A stretch of 64,000 nucleotides of DNA from Bog-756 sp963703145. GTDB lineage: Bacteria; Actinomycetota; Acidimicrobiia; Acidimicrobiales; RAAP-2. Below, in pieces: positions 45,202 through 54,117 of the stretch (its first letter is position 1; every line of letters starts with the position of its first letter). The notes under the pieces were generated by a model that made no database searches, was not told where the DNA came from, and saw nothing but the letters and a program-made list of their open reading frames with translations. Location of the stretch: the NCBI GenBank assembly GCA_963703145.1, contig OY969793.1:1116001-1180000 (forward strand), given 5' to 3'. A program made the position numbers and the translations under genes.

Positions 45202-45207
45202 AGCCTA
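45202..45207 (-). promoter_or_regulatory. -10 hexamer (TAGGCT) of the minus-strand SEDS gene
   Basis: On the minus strand TAGGCT lies 6 nt before GTG 45195, with no Shine-Dalgarno; a leaderless GTG start. Confidence 0.5.
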
Positions 45208-45297
45208 CCGGCGCCCACCCTCCCGACGGTGGAGCCGCCCGGAAGCCACACAACTACGATGACCCGGGCATGGGACAACTTCGGTGAGGGATCGGCC

Positions 45298-47658
45298 GTG
45301 ACCGACCAGTCCGTCACCGCAGCCATCCCGCCCGCTCCCGACCTCGGCGACCCGGTTCCCCAGACCACCATGGTCGTCCCTCAACCCGCTGGTCCGGCGG
45401 CGAGCGACCCAACCGCCCAGGAGGCCCGCTTCATCAACCGGGAGCTGTCCTGGTTGGAGTTCGCCGCCCGACTGCTCCAGCTGGCCGCCGACCCGCGCCT
45501 GGCCCTGTTCGAGCGGGTGAAGTTCCTGGCCATCTTCTCGGACGGCCTGGACGAATTCTTCCAGGTCCGGGTGGCCGGGCTCGAGGATCAGGTGGCCGCA
45601 GGGCTGCACACCCGCTCACCCGACGGCATGAGCCCGGGTGAGCAGCTCTCGGGCATCACGACGCACGCCTCGGCCCTGGTGGAGTGGCAGGGCCGGATCT
45701 TCCGGGACCACCTGAGCGTGGCCCTGGCCGAGGCCGGGCTGGTGATCGCCGACTGGCACACCCTCGGGCACGACGACCGGGCGTACCTCGCCGAGGCGTT
45801 CAACCGTCAGATCTTCCCCATCCTGACCCCGTTGGCGGTGGACCAGGGCCACCCGTTCCCCTACATCTCCAACCTCTCGCTCAACTTGGTCCTGCGCCTG
45901 GACGACCCGTCCACCGGCGAGGAGCGGATCGCCCGGGTCAAGGTTCCCCCGCTGCTGCCCCGACTGGTGGCCCTGCCCGACGGCGAGCGGTTCGTCCCCC
46001 TGGAGCAGGTCATCGCCGCCCACCTCGACGCCCTCTTCCCAGGAATGTCGGTGACCGAGCACCATGCGTTCCGGGTCACCCGCAATGCCGACCTGTCCGT
46101 CGAGGAGGACGAGGCGGGCGACCTGCTGGCCGCCGTCGAGCTCGAATTGCACCGACGCCGATTCGGGCAGGCCGTCCGCCTCGAGGTGTCCAACGGCATC
46201 TCGACCGACCTCCTCGACAAGTTGATCGCCGAGGTCGACGTGCCCGAGGGGAACGTGTACCTCTTCGACGTCCCCATCGACCTGAGCGGACTCCGCGTCC
46301 TGACTGGGCTCGACCGTCCCGAGCTCGCCGCACCGCCGTGGACCCCGGTGACCCCGCCCCGCCTGGCCGGTGGGTCCGATGTGTTCTCCGAGCTCCGCCG
46401 GGGCGACGTCCTGGTCCACCATCCCTACGAGTCGTTCGCCGCCTCGGTCGAGGCCTTTGTGGCCCAGGCCGCCGACGACCCCGATGTGCTGGCCATCAAA
46501 CAGACCCTCTACCGGACCGGTGACGACAGTCCAATGGTGGCCTCGTTGATCCGGGCCTCGGAGGCCGGCAAGCAGGTCACCGCGGTGGTCGAGCTCCAGG
46601 CCCGCTTCGACGAGCGGGTCAACATCGCTTGGGCCCGGGCCTTAGAAGAGGCCGGCGTGCAGGTCATCTACGGCCTGGTCGGCCTGAAGACCCACTCCAA
46701 GATCTCCCTGGTGGTCCGACGCGAGGGGGACGGCATCGGCCGGTACTGCCACATCGGGACCGGCAACTACAACTCGGCCACGGCCCGCACCTACGAGGAC
46801 CTGGGACTGCTGACGGCCGCACCGGACATCGGTGCCGACGTGGGCGAGCTGTTCAACCTGCTCACCGGGTCGGGCGACCCGCCCACCTTCCGCCGCCTGG
46901 TGGTATCGCCGGTGTCGACCCGGGGCTTCCTCCTCGATGCCATCAGGGCCGAGGAGGAAGCTGGGGTCGAGGGCCGGATCGTCCTCAAGACCAACGGCCT
47001 GACCGATCCGGTGATCATCGACGCCCTGTACCGGGCCTCACAGGCGGGTGCCAGCGTGGACCTCATCGTCCGGGGCCGGTGCTGCCTGCGCCCGGGGGTC
47101 CGCGGCCTGTCCGAGTCCATCACCGTCCGGTCCATCGTCGGCCGCTACCTCGAGCACGCGCGGATCTTCCGCTTCGGAGGGGTCGGGGACCGACCGGTCC
47201 ACCTCGCCATCGGCTCGCCCGACCTCATGGAGCGGAACCTCGACCGGAGGGTGGAGGTGGTGGTGCCGATCGACGATCCCAACCTCCAAGAACGGCTGGT
47301 GGGCATCCTCGATGCGGGGCTCCTCGATCAAGCCAACGCGTGGACGCTCCAGCGCAACGGGGGTTGGCGGCGCATCTCGTCGGCGTCCTCCTCCGACGAG
47401 CTGGGCTTCAACCTCCAGGATCACTTCCAAACGCAGGCTCTCGAATCCCTGCGCCATCGCCGCGACGCGACCCAACGCGACGTCGCCTCGTTCCAGTCAC
47501 CGCCGGCGCCTGGCCGTGTTCCCGCTCTGGCGCTGGAACGGGCTGAGGTGCCACCCCTATCGGTGCGACCTCGGTCATCGAGGCCCCCCGAGCCACGCCC
47601 GGCACCGGTGACGTCGCGCTGGTGGCAGCGGAAGCCACGACACCGTCGGGTGGAGTGA
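45298..47658 (+). CDS. ppk1: Polyphosphate kinase 1
   Basis: PPK1 reversibly makes polyphosphate from ATP. Blocks are FINRELSWLEFAARLLQLAADPRLALFERVKFLAIFSDGLDEFFQVRVAG (in segments), TPLAVDQGHPFPYISNLSLNL, HHPYESFAASVEAFV, TLYRTGDDSPMVASLI, ELQARFDERVNIAWARALEEAGVQVIYG, the catalytic His in LKTHSKISLVVRRE, and the second active His in YLEHARIFRFG. GTG 45298 has a GAGGGA Shine-Dalgarno; ATG 45259 in the same frame overlaps a TACGAT that may be the -10. The last 75 or so residues are Pro/Arg-rich and overlap the convergent gene by 251 bp, so the true end may be earlier. Confidence 0.95.
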   Translation: MTDQSVTAAIPPAPDLGDPVPQTTMVVPQPAGPAASDPTAQEARFINRELSWLEFAARLLQLAADPRLALFERVKFLAIFSDGLDEFFQVRVAGLEDQVAAGLHTRSPDGMSPGEQLSGITTHASALVEWQGRIFRDHLSVALAEAGLVIADWHTLGHDDRAYLAEAFNRQIFPILTPLAVDQGHPFPYISNLSLNLVLRLDDPSTGEERIARVKVPPLLPRLVALPDGERFVPLEQVIAAHLDALFPGMSVTEHHAFRVTRNADLSVEEDEAGDLLAAVELELHRRRFGQAVRLEVSNGISTDLLDKLIAEVDVPEGNVYLFDVPIDLSGLRVLTGLDRPELAAPPWTPVTPPRLAGGSDVFSELRRGDVLVHHPYESFAASVEAFVAQAADDPDVLAIKQTLYRTGDDSPMVASLIRASEAGKQVTAVVELQARFDERVNIAWARALEEAGVQVIYGLVGLKTHSKISLVVRREGDGIGRYCHIGTGNYNSATARTYEDLGLLTAAPDIGADVGELFNLLTGSGDPPTFRRLVVSPVSTRGFLLDAIRAEEEAGVEGRIVLKTNGLTDPVIIDALYRASQAGASVDLIVRGRCCLRPGVRGLSESITVRSIVGRYLEHARIFRFGGVGDRPVHLAIGSPDLMERNLDRRVEVVVPIDDPNLQERLVGILDAGLLDQANAWTLQRNGGWRRISSASSSDELGFNLQDHFQTQALESLRHRRDATQRDVASFQSPPAPGRVPALALERAEVPPLSVRPRSSRPPEPRPAPVTSRWWQRKPRHRRVE

Positions 47659-48826
47659 CCACGATCGGCTCCTCCGCGCCGGCGCGCCGGTCCCGCCGCC
47701 GGTGCAGCCGGGCCCGGAGCTTGCGGTAGGTGGGGCGGCGCTCGAACTCGAGCGATGCGTAGGCCAGACCACCGAAGGGGATGGGCAGCCAGAAGTTCAC
47801 CGCCCGGTAGGCCAGCACCGCTGACAGGGCCTGCCCGGCGGTCGGACCGAACCCGGTGATCATCGACACCAGCACGAACTCGACCACACCGAGGCCCCCC
47901 GGCGTGATGGGGATGGCCGCCAGGATGTTGGCCAGCCCGTAGGCCAACAGCAGGTCGATGGGGGAGATGAAGTGGCTGAAGGCGGCCACGAACACCCATA
48001 GGGAGGCCGCATCGAGCAGCCAGTTGGCCGCCGCCCACCCGATGGCCCGGCGGGTGAGGGAGCGGTTGTCCATCAAGACCGCGAAGCGGTGGGCCAGATG
48101 CTCGACCAGGGCCGTCGTGCGGTCGGCATCGAGGAATCGGATCCTCCCGGCCACCCGCCGGATGACCCTGCTGGCCCGCTCCTGACCCCGGGTCAGGAGA
48201 TAGAACAGGCTTCCGAAGAAGCCGAGCAGGACCACGCCGACCCCGGCGGCCACGATGACCAGGATGGACGCCGACTGCGACTGTCCGCCGTGGTGGCTGG
48301 AGGGGGCATGGAACCCGTGGGTGACCAAGAACGCCACCAGCGAGCACCAAAACATGACGTTGAGGACCACTGCGGAACCGATCCCCTGGGTACCGAGGGC
48401 GAATCCGGTGTCGGAGCCGCTGACCCCGGACTGGGTCAACAGGCGGTACCCGAGGGCCGCTCCTGGGGCCGTCCCCCCCGGGGAGACATGGGAGAGGGCC
48501 AGCGTCGACATGTTGATGCGGAACAGGCGGAACCGGCGCGGCCCATCGGCCGGGAGCACGGCGTGGGTGAGCTGGGTGTACGCCGCCAGGGCACCGATCT
48601 CCAGCAGGACGCCGAGGGCCAGGTAGCCGAGGTTGATGTGGGCCAGCGAGTTGACTTCGGCCCGGTGGCTGGCCAGCAGGGGCAGGGCGACGTAGAAGAC
48701 GAACAAGAACACCAGCACGGTGCCCACGCTCAGCCGGACCTCCCGGCGGACGAACGGGCCCCGGTGCCACCAACGGCGATGGGCTGGCGCCGTCACATCG
48801 TCATGGTCGGCCGCCATCACCTCCAT
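47408..48826 (-). CDS. Lysylphosphatidylglycerol-synthase-TM-like (UPF0104/AglD family) membrane protein
   Basis: The 472-residue protein has about eight membrane helices in the pattern of the flippase-like UPF0104/AglD family. Blocks are LALSHVSPGGTAPGAALGYRLLT, GIGSAVVLNVMFW, AANWLLDAASLWVFVAAF, AYGLANILAAIPITPGGLGVVEFVLV and AYRAVNFWLPIPFGGLAYASL. The family lacks the soluble MprF aminoacyltransferase domain here, so lipid transport or glycolipid-related roles are more likely. ATG 48826 and ATG 48817 are both possible. The C-terminal 100 residues are low-complexity and the last 84 codons are antisense to ppk1. Confidence 0.8.
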   Translation of the reverse strand: MEVMAADHDDVTAPAHRRWWHRGPFVRREVRLSVGTVLVFLFVFYVALPLLASHRAEVNSLAHINLGYLALGVLLEIGALAAYTQLTHAVLPADGPRRFRLFRINMSTLALSHVSPGGTAPGAALGYRLLTQSGVSGSDTGFALGTQGIGSAVVLNVMFWCSLVAFLVTHGFHAPSSHHGGQSQSASILVIVAAGVGVVLLGFFGSLFYLLTRGQERASRVIRRVAGRIRFLDADRTTALVEHLAHRFAVLMDNRSLTRRAIGWAAANWLLDAASLWVFVAAFSHFISPIDLLLAYGLANILAAIPITPGGLGVVEFVLVSMITGFGPTAGQALSAVLAYRAVNFWLPIPFGGLAYASLEFERRPTYRKLRARLHRRRDRRAGAEEPIVVTPPDGVVASAATSATSPVPGVARGASMTEVAPIGVAPQPVPAPEREHGQAPAVTGTRRRRVGSRRGDGAGIREPAFGSDPGG

Positions 48827-48867
48827 GTTGGCACGACCGACCCCCTTGGACCTGACATGCTGGCGGT

Positions 48868-50226
48868 GTGGCAGACCCGGCCGAGGACGACCCCGAGGGC
48901 TCCGCCAGCCCCTCCGTGCTGGATCCAGAGCACCCACCGACCGTGACAGCGGGCAACGGATCCTCATCGGTGACCACCGTGAGCCACGTGACCGCCCCCG
49001 AGCCGCCCACGGTGATCAACGAGACCCAGGCCGAGCGGCTCGACCGGGAGGTCGGCCCGGATGCCCCCCGGCGGGAGCGGCTATTCGCCGCGGCCTCGGC
49101 CAAGGGTGTGCCCCTGCGCACCATCTTGACCGTCGACGCCGTGGTCATCGCCACCTGGGTCGGCTATCGACTGCTCGGGCGCCTGCGTGAGGTCATCCTG
49201 TGGATTTTGATCGCCGCCTTCATCGCCTTGGTGCTCAACCCGGCGGTCAACTTCCTCCAGCGACGGGGTCTCCGGCGGGGATCATCGGTGGGCCTGGTGA
49301 TGGCGGTGGCCGTGCTGGCCTTCATCGGCCTGCTCGGCCTGCTCGGCTACCCCCTGGTCAATTCCCTCACTCACGTGGCCGGTCGCCTGCCCACCATGGT
49401 CAACCAGGTCGAGAAGGGCCACGGCTGGGTGGCTCACACCCTCCAGCGCTTCCACCTGCTGTCGTGGGTGCAGAAGAACGCCCCCAAGCTGAAGACGGCG
49501 GCCAACAACCTGGCCCAACCGGCGCTCAGCGCCGGCAAGGCGGTGGCGACGACCCTCCTGGCCGTGACCACCATCGGCTTCTTGAGCCTGTTCATGCTGC
49601 TCGAGGCGCCCCGCCTCCGCCAGGGGATCCTGGGAGCGATGCGCCAGGACCGGCGCGAGACCATCGAGGACATCGCCCACCGGGTGTCCCGGTCGGTGAC
49701 CTCCTATGTGCTCGGCACCGTGGCCCTGTCGGTCCTCTTCGGCGTGGTGGTCCTGGTCACGCTCTTGATCCTCGGCGTGCCCTTCGCGCTGCTCATCGGT
49801 CTCTGGGTGGCCCTGGTGGCCATGATCCCGCTGGTCGGTGGCCTCATCGCCGGGGTCCCGAGCGTCCTGATCGCCTTCTTGCACTCACCGACCGCCGGGG
49901 TGACGATGGCCATCGTGTTCGTCGGATTCCAGCTGGTGGAGAACCACTTCCTCTACCCGGTGGTCATGAGCCGCACGGTCAGGATGAACCCCTTGTGGGT
50001 CCTGTTGGCCGTCCTGGTGGGGGCCAACCTGGGAGGGGTGTTCGGCTCCACGCTGGGTGGCTTGACCGGGGCACTGATCGCCATTCCGGTGGCCGGCGCC
50101 ATCCAGGTCATCTTCCGTGAGATCTGGGAGCGCACCCGGGCATCCGAGGGCGCCGACGGGGGGCCCGAACCCGGCCCATCAGGGCCCGGGCAGGGCGACA
50201 CGGTGGGTGGAGGGTCGGTCTCGTAA
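48868..50226 (+). CDS. AI-2E family (UPF0118/PerM-type) transporter
   Basis: The polytopic 452-residue membrane protein belongs to the AI-2 exporter superfamily. A 75-residue hydrophilic N-terminus precedes the membrane core: LREVILWILIAAFIALVLNPAVNFLQRRGLRRG, the amphipathic region NSLTHVAGRLPTMVNQVEKG, SVTSYVLGTVALSVLFGVVV, LGVPFALLIGLWVALVAMIPLVGGLIAGVPSVLI, FQLVENHFLYPVVMSRTVRMNPLWVLLAVLVGANLGG and PVAGAIQVIF. The substrate is unknown. The start is GTG 48868, divergent from the UPF0104 gene by 41 bp. Its TAA stop is used in the -10 of the next gene. Confidence 0.88.
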   Translation: MADPAEDDPEGSASPSVLDPEHPPTVTAGNGSSSVTTVSHVTAPEPPTVINETQAERLDREVGPDAPRRERLFAAASAKGVPLRTILTVDAVVIATWVGYRLLGRLREVILWILIAAFIALVLNPAVNFLQRRGLRRGSSVGLVMAVAVLAFIGLLGLLGYPLVNSLTHVAGRLPTMVNQVEKGHGWVAHTLQRFHLLSWVQKNAPKLKTAANNLAQPALSAGKAVATTLLAVTTIGFLSLFMLLEAPRLRQGILGAMRQDRRETIEDIAHRVSRSVTSYVLGTVALSVLFGVVVLVTLLILGVPFALLIGLWVALVAMIPLVGGLIAGVPSVLIAFLHSPTAGVTMAIVFVGFQLVENHFLYPVVMSRTVRMNPLWVLLAVLVGANLGGVFGSTLGGLTGALIAIPVAGAIQVIFREIWERTRASEGADGGPEPGPSGPGQGDTVGGGSVS

Positions 50227-50229
50227 GCT
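50224..50229 (+). promoter_or_regulatory. -10 hexamer (TAAGCT) of the polyprenol-P-mannose synthase gene, overlapping upstream stop
   Basis: TAAGCT begins with the TAA stop of the AI-2E-type gene and lies 7 nt before ATG 50237, without a Shine-Dalgarno. Confidence 0.5.
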
Positions 50230-50236
50230 GCCGCCC

Positions 50237-50980
50237 ATGGAAGTCCTGGTGGTCCTGCCCACCTACAACGAGTCCGAGAACATCGACCGTGTCCTCCGTC
50301 GGATCCGGGGCGCCGTGCCCGCAGCCACCGTGCTGGTGGTCGACGACGGCAGCCCCGACGGCACCGCGGAGATCGCCGAGACACTGGGCAAGGAGATCGG
50401 CAACATCGAGCTGCTCCGCCGCCACCACAAGTCCGGGCTCGGAAGCGCCTACCGGGCCGGCTTCCGGTGGGGCCTCGACCACGGATTCGACGCCTGCGTG
50501 GAGATGGACGCCGACCTGTCCCATGAGCCCGAGGCCCTCCCCGACCTCATCGGCACCCTCGTCGACGGGTGCGAGGTGGTGGTGGGCTCCCGCTACGTAC
50601 CCGGGGGCGTCATCCCGAACTGGGCCTGGCACCGCCGCCTGCTGTCCCGGGGCGGCAACCTCTACGCGTCGGCCCTGCTCGGGCTCGGCGTCGCCGACTC
50701 GACCTCGGGGTACCGGGTCTACGCCTCGTCGATCCTGGAGCGGATCGACCTCGACCACGTGCGGGCCGACGGGTACGGCTTCCAGATCGAGATGACCTAC
50801 CAGGCCAAGCGGTCCGGGGCCACGGTCATCGAGGTGCCCATCCGGTTCGTCGACCGGGTCGACGGGGAGTCCAAGATGTCCACGTTCATCGTCGTCGAGG
50901 CCCTGGGCCTGGTCACCTGGTGGGGGCTCCAGCGCCTGGTGGCGTCGCTGCGGAACCAGCCCGCGGTCCACCGGGACTGA
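50237..50980 (+). CDS. Polyprenol monophosphomannose synthase (DPM1-like GT2)
   Basis: The enzyme transfers mannose from GDP-mannose to polyprenyl phosphate, making the donor for GT87 and other lipid-dependent mannosyltransferases. The 247-residue GT-A protein begins MEVLVVLPTYNESENI and has VVDDGSPDGT, the DXD-type motif in VEMDADLSHEPEAL, VVGSRYVPGG, LSRGGNLYASALLGLGVADSTSGYRVY and VEVPIRFVDRVDGESKMS (EVPIRF). It lacks the fused apolipoprotein N-acyltransferase domain of Mycobacterium tuberculosis Ppm1. ATG 50237 is supported by the GT2 start and the adjacent -10. Confidence 0.9.
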   Translation: MEVLVVLPTYNESENIDRVLRRIRGAVPAATVLVVDDGSPDGTAEIAETLGKEIGNIELLRRHHKSGLGSAYRAGFRWGLDHGFDACVEMDADLSHEPEALPDLIGTLVDGCEVVVGSRYVPGGVIPNWAWHRRLLSRGGNLYASALLGLGVADSTSGYRVYASSILERIDLDHVRADGYGFQIEMTYQAKRSGATVIEVPIRFVDRVDGESKMSTFIVVEALGLVTWWGLQRLVASLRNQPAVHRD

Positions 50981-50988
50981 CTCGGGCC

Positions 50989-51681
50989 ATGGCCGACGGA
51001 CACCGCATCCTGATCGTCGACGACGAGCCGTACATCATCGATGTAGTGACCGCCGCCCTCCGGTTCGAAGGCTTCGCCACCGACCATGCCTCCACCGGCC
51101 TGGAGGCCCTGGACAAGGCCCGAACCGGCGCGTTCGACCTGTTCGTGCTGGACGTCATGCTCCCCGACATCGAGGGCTTCGACCTGTGCCAGCGACTGCA
51201 GGCCGAGCACAGCCAGGCACCGGTCCTGTTTCTCACCGCCCGTGACGCCACTGCCGACAAGGTCAACGGCCTGTCCCGGGGCGACGACTACGTCACCAAG
51301 CCGTTCAGCATCGACGAGCTGGTGGCGAGGATCGGGGCGGTGCTGCGGCGGACCGTGCCCGGGGACCCACCCGACCAGTCCCGTCTGACCTTCGCCGACC
51401 TGGTCATGGACCGGGGGACCCACGAGGTGTGGCGCGGCGACCACCTGATCTCCCTGACCGCCACCGAGTTCAACCTGCTGGCCTTCTTCATGCGCCATCC
51501 CCGCCAGGTCCTGTCCAAGTCCCAGATCCTGGACGCCGTGTGGCAAGACAGCTTCGCCGGGGACTCCAACATCGTGGAGATCTACATCTCCTACCTGCGC
51601 AAGAAGGTCGACTGCTTCGACCCGCCCCTCATCCACACCATCCGTCGGGTCGGCTACTCCCTGCGCGAGCCTAGGGAATAA
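50989..51681 (+). CDS. OmpR/PhoB-family response regulator
   Basis: The protein has 230 residues. The receiver domain carries the acidic pair in ILIVDDEPYI (D11, D12), phosphoacceptor D55 in DLFVLDVMLPD, FLTARDATADK and the conserved Lys in DDYVTKPF. The C-terminal winged helix reads ISLTATEFNLLAFFMRHPRQVLSKSQILDAVW and VEIYISYLRKKVD..IHTIRRVGYSLRE. It resembles TcrA/PrrA/TrcR-type regulators of actinobacteria. The start ATG 50989 is 8 bp after the mannose synthase. The stop and the kinase start share one base (TAATG). Confidence 0.94.
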   Translation: MADGHRILIVDDEPYIIDVVTAALRFEGFATDHASTGLEALDKARTGAFDLFVLDVMLPDIEGFDLCQRLQAEHSQAPVLFLTARDATADKVNGLSRGDDYVTKPFSIDELVARIGAVLRRTVPGDPPDQSRLTFADLVMDRGTHEVWRGDHLISLTATEFNLLAFFMRHPRQVLSKSQILDAVWQDSFAGDSNIVEIYISYLRKKVDCFDPPLIHTIRRVGYSLREPRE

Positions 51682-53309
51682 TGAGGCTTCGCCGGAGGCT
51701 GGTCGCCACCCTCATCGTCCTGGTGGCCCTGGGCCTGGCCGCTGTGGACATCATCACCCTCAACTCGCTCCACTCCTATCTCTACGGCCGGGTGGACGAC
51801 CAGCTCAGCACCACCGCCACCCAGACCGCCGCCTTCGTCCAGCGGGCCGACGCCAAGGGCTTCACCATCACCTCGACCGTGATCGCCAACCGGGTGAATC
51901 CCGACATCTACGTCCGCCTGACCCGCCCCGACGGCACACAGGTCATCCGGCTGTCGAGTTCGAACGGCTCGACAGAGCCGCCGCCGACGTTGCCCACCGC
52001 CCTGAAGGCCGGAGCACCCGAGACGCCCCGAGGCCGGTCCCGCTCCACCGCCGTCTACCACCCCAGTGCGGCCTCGGTGAACGTGCCAGCGGTAGGGGGC
52101 CACGGCCCCGACTACCGCATGCAGGCCCGGTCCTTCGTGGGCAACACCCTGGTCGTGGCCTCCAGCCTCGACGCCGTGAATGCCACGCTGCAGTCGCTCC
52201 GCACCATCGAGGTTGCCGTGTCACTCGGGCTGCTGGCGGCCTTGTTGATCCTGATGACCCTCCTCATCCGCCTGGGTCTGCGCCCACTGGAGGACATGGC
52301 CAAGGACGCCGACGCCATCGCCGCCGGCGATCTCACCCGCCGGGTGTCCGAGACCGAGGGTGACGGGGAGATCGCCCGCCTGGGCCGGGCCCTCAACGGC
52401 ATGTTGGACCAGATCGAGACGGCGTTCGCGCAGCGGGCCGGTTCCGAGGAGCGGCTCCGGAGCTTCTTGTCCGATGCGTCCCACGAGTTGCGGACCCCGC
52501 TCACCTCGATCCGCGGCTACGCCGAGCTCCTCCACAAGGGGGCGCTGGAAGACGCCGAGGCGCGGGAGCGGGCCCTCTCCCGGATCGAGCGGGAAGCGGC
52601 CCGCATGGGCGTGCTGGTCGGCGACCTATCGGTCCTGGCGCGTGAAGGCGAGGGCCCCGAGCCCGCCCGGGTCAGGGTGGACCTGACCACGGTGGTGCAC
52701 GAGGCCGTGGTGGACGCCCGGGCCCTCGACCCGACCCGCCAGATCCAACTCACCGCCGACGGCGAGGTGCCGGTGTGGGGTGACGAGGCCCGGCTCGGCC
52801 AGATGATCCACAACCTGTTGGGCAACGCGCTCGTCCACACACCACCGGGCACGTCCGTCGACGTGACGGTGACGATCGACGGCGACCGGGCCGTGCTGAC
52901 CGTGCAGGATCACGGACCGGGTATGACCACCGACCAGGCCGGCCACGTCTTCGACCGGTTCTACCGGGGAAATGCCGAGCGACTCGACGGCGGGTCCGGG
53001 CTGGGTCTGTTCATCGTGGCCAGCCTGGCCCGCACCTTCGGTGGCCAGGCCACGGTGCAGACCGCCGAGGGGCGGGGCGCCACCTTCACGGTGGTGCTGC
53101 CGTGCCACCGTGACCCCGAGCCCATCCGCGTGCCCGAGGCCACCACCGAGACTTCCGGGTCCACCAACAGCGCCGTGCCCACCACCAGCGCTCCGCCACC
53201 GGCGGACGGCGGATGGCCGGCCGTTGACAACCGGCGGCCGCCGGCACGACTCGACCCTGTGGTGACGCCGGGAGGAGGTCCCGGTCACGACCGAACTGGC
53301 CTGGACTGA
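51681..53309 (+). CDS. Sensor histidine kinase with HAMP domain
   Basis: This 542-residue membrane kinase is the partner of the upstream regulator. It has an N-terminal membrane helix (8-28), an extracytoplasmic sensor region (about 30-170), a second helix (about 175-197), HAMP (LRPLEDMAKDADAIAAGDLTRRV), the dimerisation/phosphoacceptor helix with H268 in SDASHELRTPLTSIRGYAELL, and the ATPase domain (HNLLGNALVHTPPG, DHGPGMT, FDRFYRG, GGSGLGLFIV). The last 75 residues are a Pro/Thr-rich tail. The sensor region has no recognisable fold; Ser/Asn/Pro-rich stretches suggest surface exposure. The signal is unknown. Confidence 0.94.
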   Translation: MRLRRRLVATLIVLVALGLAAVDIITLNSLHSYLYGRVDDQLSTTATQTAAFVQRADAKGFTITSTVIANRVNPDIYVRLTRPDGTQVIRLSSSNGSTEPPPTLPTALKAGAPETPRGRSRSTAVYHPSAASVNVPAVGGHGPDYRMQARSFVGNTLVVASSLDAVNATLQSLRTIEVAVSLGLLAALLILMTLLIRLGLRPLEDMAKDADAIAAGDLTRRVSETEGDGEIARLGRALNGMLDQIETAFAQRAGSEERLRSFLSDASHELRTPLTSIRGYAELLHKGALEDAEARERALSRIEREAARMGVLVGDLSVLAREGEGPEPARVRVDLTTVVHEAVVDARALDPTRQIQLTADGEVPVWGDEARLGQMIHNLLGNALVHTPPGTSVDVTVTIDGDRAVLTVQDHGPGMTTDQAGHVFDRFYRGNAERLDGGSGLGLFIVASLARTFGGQATVQTAEGRGATFTVVLPCHRDPEPIRVPEATTETSGSTNSAVPTTSAPPPADGGWPAVDNRRPPARLDPVVTPGGGPGHDRTGLD

Positions 53310-53328
53310 ACAGGGCACCGGCCCCCCG

Positions 53329-54117
53329 GTGGTGCTGCTCCACGGGCAGCCGGGCACCGGACTGTCCTGGGGGCCTACCAGCTCGGTCCTGGCCTCGGGT
53401 CACCGGGTGCTGGCCCCCGACCGCCCCGGCTACGGATCGACCACCGGGCGGGCCGAGGGCATCGCTGAGAACGCCGAGGCCATCGCGGCGTTCCTGCGCG
53501 ACCGACAGGCGGTCCCCGCTACCGTCGTCGCCCACAGCTGGGCGGGTGGCGCTGCGGTCCTGTTGGCCGTCCGGCATCCCGAACTGGTGCACAGCCTGGT
53601 TCTGGTGGGGGCGGCCTGCACCCCCGACTCAGTCAACGCCCTCGACCGCTGGCTCACCGTGCCGGTCCTCGGTGATGTCCTCACCGTGGCCGGCCTAGCC
53701 GGAATCGGCGGGGTGTTCCCGCGCATCCGGCCGTGGGTGCGTCACGCCCCGACCCGGTTCCGGCCACGCCTCGAGACCGCGTTGCCCGACCACGGGGTGA
53801 CCGGTGGTGACCACGGGGCGCTCGGACGCCACCGGACCACCTTCATGATCGAGCAGCGTGCCCTCATGGACGAACTGCCCCTGGTGGTGGCGTCACTGGG
53901 GTCCCTGACGGTCCCGGTGGACGTGGTCGCCGGCGACTGGGACCTCGTGGTGCCGCCCCGGGCGGCGGTGACCCTGGCCCGGTCGATCCCCGGATCAGAG
54001 CTGACCTTGGTGCCCCGGGCCGGTCACTTCGTGGCCCGTGACGACCCGGCCACGCTGGCCGCCGTCATTCGCCGCGCCGCACAGGGGTGGCCAAGGACGG
54101 TGCCGAGGGTCAGCTGA
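53329..54117 (+). CDS. Alpha/beta-fold hydrolase
   Basis: The 262-residue alpha/beta hydrolase has VVLLHGQPGTGLSW (oxyanion HG), DRPGYGST, nucleophile Ser in VVAHSWAGGAAVLLA, acid Asp in VVAGDWDLVVP and catalytic His in PRAGHFVARDDP. The substrate is unknown. GTG 53329 is the first canonical start, but the frame is open and conserved upstream to 53266 (TTELAWTEQGTGPP). A strong Shine-Dalgarno, GGAGGAGG at 53271-53278, faces a GTC codon at 53284. The real start may therefore be 53284 with an altered start codon or base error. It overlaps the kinase tail and ends 8 bp into the convergent menF. Confidence 0.83.
   Translation: MVLLHGQPGTGLSWGPTSSVLASGHRVLAPDRPGYGSTTGRAEGIAENAEAIAAFLRDRQAVPATVVAHSWAGGAAVLLAVRHPELVHSLVLVGAACTPDSVNALDRWLTVPVLGDVLTVAGLAGIGGVFPRIRPWVRHAPTRFRPRLETALPDHGVTGGDHGALGRHRTTFMIEQRALMDELPLVVASLGSLTVPVDVVAGDWDLVVPPRAAVTLARSIPGSELTLVPRAGHFVARDDPATLAAVIRRAAQGWPRTVPRVS

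Noticed and set aside
44332..45297. Upstream in-frame extension of ppk1 antisense to the SEDS gene
   Set aside because: The extension is shadow sequence of the minus-strand SEDS gene; the PPK fold begins after 45298, where a Shine-Dalgarno is present.
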